The notes beneath the pieces are model-generated. The model was not told the origin of the DNA. It worked only from the letters and a program-made list of their open reading frames with translations, and did not search any database. This document shows, in pieces, positions 57,581-64,000 of a stretch of 64,000 nt of DNA (within the stretch, counting starts at the first letter, position 1; each line of letters opens with the position of its first letter). Location: assembly GCA_951230915.1 (NCBI GenBank), contig OX579635.1, positions 32,302,001 through 32,366,000 of the forward strand. Direction: 5' to 3'. The stretch comes from Antitrichia curtipendula (taxonomy: Eukaryota > Streptophyta > Bryopsida > Hypnales > Leucodontaceae). Position numbers and translations under genes: made by a program.

Positions 57581-58950
57581 ATAGGAGATTTCTGAAAATG
57601 AAAATTTTATTGCACGCTTCAATAAAAAAAATTTTGAAATTACATGCTACAAGATTTTGGATTTATAACGAAAGACAAGGTATACATTTTTTAAAATTCA
57701 AGTGGAAGGATGCATTTTCAAATTTCCCAAATATAAACTAAAAGGGTTTACAGTTAAAAAAAATTCAAACACGTCTTATATTTTTTAGACTTCTAATTGA
57801 ATTGGTTAGTTTTTGGTAATGGAGGGTATAAGGGTTTGGAAATTGGGAATTCACATCAATAACATATTACAATGTATTACAATGTAGTTCAAGGATTTTA
57901 TTTTTAAAATTAGAGGCTATAAGGATTTGGAAAGGAAACAAAATGAAAGATCTATTGGTTTCGAAGAAAGTTGAAGGCTCTAGTCTTGTTACTAGATGCT
58001 ACAAGGTTGAAGGGTTTTGATTTCAAATGAAATAGAAGTTATGTTTTGTTTTGTTATAGTTGAAGCCTTTATGGTGTTGGTAAATTGTTCTTCCAAGTGT
58101 TTAAAATTCAAATCAAATACAAGTTAAATGTTATGTGCTTGTACTTCAAGGGCTTCAAGTTAAAGTACAAGTTATAAGGGTTTAGAAATTCCTTCAAATA
58201 CAAGTCAACATTTTTGGGTTCTACTTCAAGGGTTCATTTGTGTTAATGGAAGATTGGAAGATACAAGGATTGGGAATTCAAATCAGATACAAGTTCTTTT
58301 ATACTTGGTTAGGATTAAAGGGTTAACTTCTGTAAGTACTACGTAGAGGCTACCAGATTTTGGAATTCCTATGAAATACATGATATAGTTGTTGGGGATT
58401 CAAGTTGCAACCTTGCAGGGGCTATTTCTGTCATCAAAGGCTACAAAGGCTGGGTATTCAATTCAAATATGGAATGGAAAATCTTCAGTTCTAGTCAAAG
58501 GGTCAATTTGTGTAATTAGCAATTACAAGATTAATTCTACTTAATTGGAGGATAAAACTACTGCAAAGGTTTAGGAAACCATCCAATTTGAAGTGTTTTT
58601 TTTTTTGGATTTCAGTTCAAACGTTCATTGCTTCATTTCAGTAACAAGAGTCTAATTATGTTTGGATTTAAGAATTGAAATAAAAATATGAAATGCCTCT
58701 TCTTTTATTTTTGGGTTTAGGTTGTTTTTAAAAAACCCCAAAAATGGATACTAGAATTGTTTTGGGAAAAAAACTAATACAATTTGTTTTATTTTCGGAT
58801 TCAACTATTTAAGTTAAATGGTTCCTTTGATAATTGTAATCTAAACATCTACTTATGTTTGGAATTGAAGTAAAATGCAATGGTTTTTTTGCTTTAAAAA
58901 AATTTCAACGGTTTAGGGTTTGGTAATAGGATAGTATATTAGTACATGAG

Positions 58951-60337
58951 TACATCAAGTTTTCAAACTCTAGAATCGTACTTTAATTTGAGCTCACCAT
59001 GAGCAATGGAACTCCTAAGCACTAATTGTAATTAACATATCTCATGTGGGTTGTTGTACGTCCTACCACCTCATATATATATATAATGAGCTCCTCTTTC
59101 TAGTTTCTATTTTCTAATCTAAAATTTCAAACAGGATGATAAATAATTTTTAAATTTTTCTTAGATATTGTACGAAATTGAATGTTTTTTTCCATATTTA
59201 GCTGTAGGATACTGTATTAGACATTTTGACTAGTATAAAAATGTTTGGACGAAATTCCTGAAAATTTGAGCAAATAGATTGCAAGATAGTTATCTTCAAC
59301 CCCTGAAGAGTGAAGACCTAACAATGGTTAATCTATTAGGTGGATCAAAGAGGGTCCCCCTCTTTGTATGTTCACTTAGTTTCTTGCTTTCTTTTCTGCT
59401 CATCTTCTCTTCATTTGCTCTTATTCTCTTCATTTGTCCAGCCTTTGGCTTGGCGGTTACTTTTTTTCTCTTAATACAATGGTTTCCATTTGTTATCAAA
59501 AAAAAAAAAAGACCTAACAATGTGTCAATGTTTTGACAATGAAATTTTCCAATGAATCTTCCCACTTTGAAATTTTTTTGCGTATGGGATATTGGAATGT
59601 ATTTGAAATTTATAATACAAGCGTACAAAAAAGAAGATTGCTATGTCTAGGGTAGTATGATGTGTGGAATTAATTATAAAATATTGACCGTTGGATTTTT
59701 TAATTATAACAATTTTGGATGATCAATTGTGTAGGTAAAAATTAGAAAATGCAGCTTCTGGAGAAGAAAAATGATAAGAAGATGAATAGTGCTTTCCCCA
59801 CTAGGGAAAAAATTATTTTGGAATTTGAGGCAAATGCATTATTTTTAATTTTTAAGAATACACAATGTTTGGAACATTATGCTAATTTTTCCTGGGATTC
59901 CATCAAATTTGGAATCAGTCCAGTTATTTTTGTGTTTTTAATTGCTCCCATTTTTCTATTACACTACATTTCCAAAAAAAAAATTAAAATACTTTTCACA
60001 TTGAAATCTTCACAATCAAATTGTATAATAGTTTGTAAACTTATTACTGAATAACTTTTTAGTTAAGGAATTATACATGCATCATGCAAAGGAATTCAAC
60101 AAGTGAATAATGAATATATGTATTTCATATGCATCATGTAGTACAAAATTGGAAAAGTCTATAGCACATTTTCCATGATAAAATTTGCATATCCACGAGT
60201 CTTTCTCTAATACTGTTTATAGTACCGAACTACCAAAGTAGCAAACTAGCAATTCTATAAGCATCGGTAATGATAAGTGTCTAAGTCTACACAAAATATG
60301 CTTTACTAATTAGTAATTACCACACTAGGAAATGCAC
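58951..60337. other. AT-rich spacer downstream of the outer RING gene
   Basis: Apart from the retroposon at 59313-59522, nothing recognised. A plus-strand frame at 59749-60054 has no coding features. Confidence 0.35.
59313..59522 (+). mobile_element. Short poly(A)-tailed retroposon with 14-bp target duplication
   Basis: AAGACCTAACAATG occurs at 59313-59326 and again at 59509-59522. Between them lie about 182 bp that end in a run of A. The body has a T/C-rich part and CTTAATACAATGG shortly before the tail, as in plant LINE 3' ends. It is a SINE or a 5'-truncated LINE; no RNA polymerase III boxes were identified. Confidence 0.8.
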
Positions 60338-62137
60338 TCAGTCGATGTTCATTGGACTATTTGCAGTGCCGCTAGGTCCAGCCTCGTTGTTGTGTGTGCT
60401 GTGCTGCATCGGAAAATCTTCGCCGGATTCTAGTTGAAGTCTACGAACCGCAGACCGAGTTCTCCTCGCCGGTCCGTCTTCTTCCAAAATGGCCCTCATA
60501 ATTTGCGATTGCTTGAGGCTCTCCAGAGCTCGACGTGTATCTGGGCTATGATGTTCAAGCAGGAAATCCAGCCCTTCGTTTTTGAAAGTTTCCCTCCACT
60601 CAGATTCCGATAATTGAACAAGCTCCGCGGGGTTGGGCATGTCAGGGTCCTCCCCAATACGAACCCCGTTGTCATCGGTGACACGGACTCCATCAACGCC
60701 CCACAACCATTGCCTGGGGTGAGGTCCAAATTGAAACTTCTTTCCGACCTTGTCCCAATGTCCATTGAAGCATTGGAAGAAAAAATTCCGTTGTCCTTGG
60801 CTATGCTTGTCTTTCATCTGAATCAAGTGGTGGCAGACTTGGACAATTTGATCTGGGTCAGTCTCCCAACCACATTCAGCAGCTACCTGTATCATGTCCA
60901 ACGACGTCATTTTCAATTTCCAGCTCCACACCAAGTCTTTTCCCCACATATTAGATTGATCGGGGGCATTTGTGGCATTGAATTCCCAATGTGGTGGCAT
61001 ATATGGGACCAAGCCAAACAACTCGTACAAGCGCTCGTGGAAAGGAGCCTTGCACACTGCGCACCGACGACGGACAATCATAAAACTGATGAGGCAAAAT
61101 GGGTGGTACAGGTGGTTGCAGGTGCCCAAGTGAATTCCACCTTCAGGGCCGAATGGATTCATACAAATCGGGCACATAGTCCCGTCGTGCACAAAACTGG
61201 AAGGATTTGGCCACTCCAACAACGATTTTCCTTTGTAGTCGATCTTCGATCCAAGCTGATTTTTGTAATCCCAATTGTGTTGGGACCAATCAATGATTGT
61301 TTTTCCACCACCAAGCTTGATGGTTGCCATGTCGGTATTGAAAAGATCATCCACAAGGGCCCAGGAAGTCAAGCCAAACACTCTTTCTTGATTGTGTTCA
61401 CTGTAGCAGTGGTCCATTTTCTTGAACTCTGCTACCAGTTGTCGGATTTTGTCGACGGTGAACACGCATGCCAACTTCCATTGGTAGTACTGCTCCACCA
61501 AGGCATGCAAACGACTTTGTAATTTTTTGTTCTCGGCTCGCAAGTCGTTCAGCTCAGAGCTGTTGTCCCTAACCATGCCCTGAACTTCAGTTTCCATTGG
61601 TACGTTGGCGGTGGCAATGAATTCGCCGAAAGACAATGAATCATGTTCTGTAAACATGGCAGTACCACCGTATACATCTTGCACTGGAATTTCAGAATCG
61701 CGAGTAGGTCCTTGCGCTTGTCCTCGTGGATCCTGACCTTCGTTCATCATTTGTGCTACTTGCAGAGCTCGCCGAAGCTCCTCTATGTCACGTGCTTGCT
61801 GAGCAATTACTTCGTCCTTGCGCGTGATTTCTTCCCTAAATTTGCCCACATCTTCATACAGAGCATGCATTTCATCACCTCTATCTTGTAATTGCACCCT
61901 CAAGCTCTGTATGGTGTTTGCAGCAGCCATGGCATCAACAACTCCAATAGTTGGTTCATCAGGTGCTTGGAACTGCGCCTCAGCAACTCCAAGCATTGGT
62001 TCCTGAGGGCCATGGAACTGCGCATCAGCATTTTGCTCTGGAAGTTCTCCAAAAAGTGCACGCTCAGCCTTCCGCTTTTGTGCACGTTGTTGTCCTCTGT
62101 TGGTTAACTCCACTACTGTATGAGCCCCATCAGAGTC
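60338..62137 (-). pseudogene. Coiled-coil RING protein of the outer element, N-terminus cut off
   Basis: 600 codons, open throughout, homologous to residues from the DSDG acidic block to the C-terminus of the inner RING protein. It keeps the coiled coil, the Trp-rich region and a complete RING-H2-like finger (MCPICMNPF...CNHLYHPFC...CAVC) and the RRTRSAVRRLQL tail. Homology stops at 62137, where the inserted GC-richer sequence begins, so about 190 N-terminal residues and the promoter are displaced. The RING ligands are more complete than in the inner copy. An intact frame in a truncated gene implies that the insertion is recent. Confidence 0.85.
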
Positions 62138-62433
62138 TGTCACAACACGGAAACCAAATTTCCGTATAGATAGAGTAGAATAGATGGAATAGATAGAGAT
62201 TTTTCATTTTTTTCGGTTAAGAAATGATAGATGTCTTCCGGAAAAGCTTACGTTTGGAATAAGCCTTCATCCGGAAATTAGTTTCCGATCCGACCAAGAT
62301 TAGGGTTTCCGGAAATGGACCGGAGCGCCGCCACCTACGGACTAGGGATCCGGCCTACGAGGCTAGGGGACGCGCCTCGGCAACGGAAACCTAATCCAGT
62401 TCCAATCCGAGAACTCGTGGCACTGTTTTGGCT

Positions 62434-62441
62434 ATTTAAAG
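62434..62441 (+). promoter_or_regulatory. TATA-like box of the inserted gene
   Basis: TATTTAAA about 140 bp before ATG 62583, within a GC-rich context. Confidence 0.5.
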
Positions 62442-62582
62442 GCCACCACCCGCCTTTCTCTCTCCATCTTTTGAGTTTCCAAACTTGTCCGCGCGTAGCT
62501 AGTTGAGAGAAAGTCTGGTGAGAGTTCGATTACGGATAGAGAGAGGTGAGGCCGGATTAGGGTTTTCCTTGTCGGTGTAGCG

Positions 62583-64000
62583 ATGGCGGAAACTAGTGCG
62601 GCGCGATCCGCAAAATCGTCGGTGGTTGCCCGGATGGTGAGTCCGTCCATACCGACAGACCCCACCGCTCGGCAGGAGTTGGAGCAGGATCTCCAGAGAT
62701 TAGGGTGTGCCGGATTGATCGACCGGCCGTGGAATCTGAGAGGGGAAGAGTTGATTCAGGAATTGATCAACGGGACTTCGAACCAGTATGAGTTGATGGT
62801 GCGAGGGCAACCCAAGGGGTGGACGGAGGACGTATGGGCGGAAGTCTACTCTTTTCGGAAGTTCGGAGACGGATTCGCCTCACGGGCGGATAAGTACGCG
62901 ACCGGAAAGTTCCGAAACCCTCCTCACGCGAAGGAAGGGTATGCGATTAGCGACTGCGTGGACGAGCGCCACAAGAGGGTGTTGAATTTCCTCATCCCGA
63001 TACTGTATCCGGAAAAACCTACCCGGGTTACGGTTACGATGGCCAACACAATTTTTGGAGCGATGGAGGAGAGAGTGGTGCACTGGGGACGTATCATAGC
63101 ACAGGTGGTGTCAAAACTCGCTGACCACGTATCCAAAAGCCGGTACAGCCCGATCAGCCCCTACCTTTTCCACATTTACCACCACGGTGACGTATTGACG
63201 ACGGATGAGATGTTGGTGTACAACACCGGGTTGGAATTGCTCAAATATGACCTTACGGATGAGCTGGAGAAGGACGAGCCGATGGAGGCGAAGGAAGACG
63301 ATCCGGAAGAGGAAGCCTTGGAGCGGAAGAAACCCAGGCGGAAGTCGACGGATCCAAGTTCACGGGGGAAGCAACCTGAGACGGAACCACGGGAACCAAG
63401 CCCAGTTTCGGAAGAGGAGAAGCCACCTCTAAGGGAGTTCTTCGACATCAGGTTTGACTGGATGCATCAGGCCCGGAACCTACACCACAAGGCCATCCAG
63501 TTCATGGAAGAGGTGGCGACGGAACTGAACGTGCCACCCGCGGAGATCATCGAAGAAATTCGGCGGAGGCCGAATCCGGAAATCATCCGTCAGAAGGACG
63601 AGCAGATCCGGGTCCTAGAGAGAAGTCGGGAGGAGGCGGAAAGCCGGAGGAACTGGGCACAAGGAGAATGCGAGGCGGCACAGAAAAATGAGAAAGATGC
63701 CATGCAGATGGTCCGGAACCTCCAAGCCCTGATCGAACAACTGGCGGAGGTTGTGAACAAGGCAAGATTCTACGACGCCCAACTGGTAGTAGGGGGACAC
63801 GTGGCCGGATCCAAGATCGTAATGATCCTTATGGATTTTGAGGCCCGGATGCAGAGGGTACTTCAAGAAATGCAGACTCTGGTGGCTCGAGTCGATCCGG
63901 ATAGGGCAATGGACTTCTCGACCTTTCCGGAAGCGGATCTCACCACCAACCCGTATCTCCAAACTCCGCCGAAACCAGTTGTGGGGATTCCGGTACTGTC
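62583..64000 (+). CDS. Gag-like or plant-transposon protein, runs off the right edge
   Basis: From ATG 62583 (MAETSAARSAKSS) the frame is open for 472 codons to the window end. An N-terminal globular domain contains LIDRPWNLRGEELIQEL, VLNFLIPILYPEKPTRVTVT and SPYLFHIYHHGDVLTTDEML. This resembles the putative plant transposon protein domains next to retroelement Gag regions, but the match is by impression only. Then follow a charged Glu/Lys/Pro-rich linker and a coiled coil (QIRVLERSREEAESRR). No zinc knuckle, protease or reverse transcriptase is visible before the edge. Codon use is strongly GC- and CGG/GAG-biased, unlike the neighbouring genes, which supports a separate, recent origin. Confidence 0.65.
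   Translation, partial: MAETSAARSAKSSVVARMVSPSIPTDPTARQELEQDLQRLGCAGLIDRPWNLRGEELIQELINGTSNQYELMVRGQPKGWTEDVWAEVYSFRKFGDGFASRADKYATGKFRNPPHAKEGYAISDCVDERHKRVLNFLIPILYPEKPTRVTVTMANTIFGAMEERVVHWGRIIAQVVSKLADHVSKSRYSPISPYLFHIYHHGDVLTTDEMLVYNTGLELLKYDLTDELEKDEPMEAKEDDPEEEALERKKPRRKSTDPSSRGKQPETEPREPSPVSEEEKPPLREFFDIRFDWMHQARNLHHKAIQFMEEVATELNVPPAEIIEEIRRRPNPEIIRQKDEQIRVLERSREEAESRRNWAQGECEAAQKNEKDAMQMVRNLQALIEQLAEVVNKARFYDAQLVVGGHVAGSKIVMILMDFEARMQRVLQEMQTLVARVDPDRAMDFSTFPEADLTTNPYLQTPPKPVVGIPVL

Larger units (their letters stand above)
56000..58950. repeat. Diverged AT-rich repeats of the outer element (type 2)
   Basis: Repeated phrases such as GGCTACAAGGGTTTGGAATT, CAAATACAAGTTA and TTCAAGGGTTCATTTGTGT. 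It occupies the same relative position as the type 1 repeats of the inner element but is a different sequence. No gene seen. Confidence 0.7.
32255..64000. mobile_element. Outer (older) giant hAT-type element, right end not in window
   Basis: The left terminus CAGGGTTGTCATATCGGGC at 32255 closely matches the left terminus of the inner element at 34511, and the two align over about 90 bp of subterminal GGACGGACGG-type sequence. The element holds its own hAT transposase, split by the inner element (54231-51844 and 34510-33374), then about 6 kb of repeats and a RING gene (62137-60338) cut by a retroelement-like insertion. Removing the inner element leaves at least 12.5 kb. The AT-rich repeat type at 32.5-32.9 kb also occurs at 56-59 kb but not in the inner element, which supports both parts belonging to one element. 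No right terminus (GACAACCCTG-like) was seen up to 62137, so the end is beyond the window or lost. Confidence 0.7.
62138..64000 (+). mobile_element. Retroelement-like insertion into the outer RING gene, partial
   Basis: The break in RING homology falls at TGTCACAACACGG (62138), a sequence that looks like the start of a plant LTR. The inserted DNA is GC- and CpG-richer than everything else in the window, has TTTCCGGAAA-like motifs, a TATA-like box, a leader and a long open frame. A primer-binding site was not found with confidence (TGGTGAGAG at 62516 is a weak candidate). The right end lies outside the window. Confidence 0.5.

Noticed and set aside
62516..62534. Primer-binding site TGGTGAGAGTTCG
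   Set aside because: It starts with TGG as expected but does not match a tRNA 3' end that I can name, and the base before it is not the usual CA end of an LTR.

Overview
The window looks like nuclear DNA of a green plant. The supporting signs are many short, T-rich GT-AG introns, a MULE-type protein with a GCM-like zinc region, DUF659/BED-type hAT transposases and TATA-box promoters. The background is AT-rich, with GC-rich repeat islands. I cannot name the lineage; a seed-free plant is only a guess. I recognised no rRNA, tRNA or CRISPR array.

Region 1 (1-32.2 kb) holds single genes and a diverged gene pair. On the minus strand, 1-3370 is a MULE-transposase-derived gene running off the left edge. 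Head-to-head with it, 4185-14382 (+) is a multi-exon gene with a ParB/sulfiredoxin-like domain followed by a degenerate beta-class (N4/N6 type) DNA methyltransferase domain. A second copy at 19917-25067 (+) keeps the intron positions and phases of every exon that both copies share, but carries three in-frame stops. A satellite of about 137 bp (16.9-19.8 kb) lies directly upstream of copy 2. The long first introns and flanks of copy 1 hold a family of hairpins centred on GGATCC, and a 176-bp hairpin centred on GGTACC follows copy 2. A BAH-like gene with one nonsense codon lies at 30256-31580.

Region 2 (32.25 kb to the right edge) is a nest of mobile elements. A 17,333-bp hAT-type element (34511-51843) has matching 13-bp termini and is flanked by the 8-bp target duplication GGAACATT. 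It carries three minus-strand genes: a BED/DUF659 hAT transposase with a long Gly/Asn-rich tail, a coiled-coil RING-finger protein, and a protein kinase. It is inserted inside the transposase gene of a second, older element of the same family. That element starts at 32255; its transposase is split into 54231-51844 and 34510-33374, and its own RING gene (62137-60338) is cut by a retroelement-like insertion at 62138. Its right end is outside the window. Transposase-to-RING order, strand and spacing (about 6 kb) are the same in both elements, so RING, and probably kinase, look like standing cargo of a giant hAT family.

In the inner element, arrays of a GGGCGGGGACTCC-like unit sit next to a TATA box just upstream of all three genes. 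The same architecture precedes the older transposase. Most damaged genes here are broken by nonsense codons with almost no frameshifts, and where a homologue is available these are mostly explained by C-to-T changes on one strand or the other.
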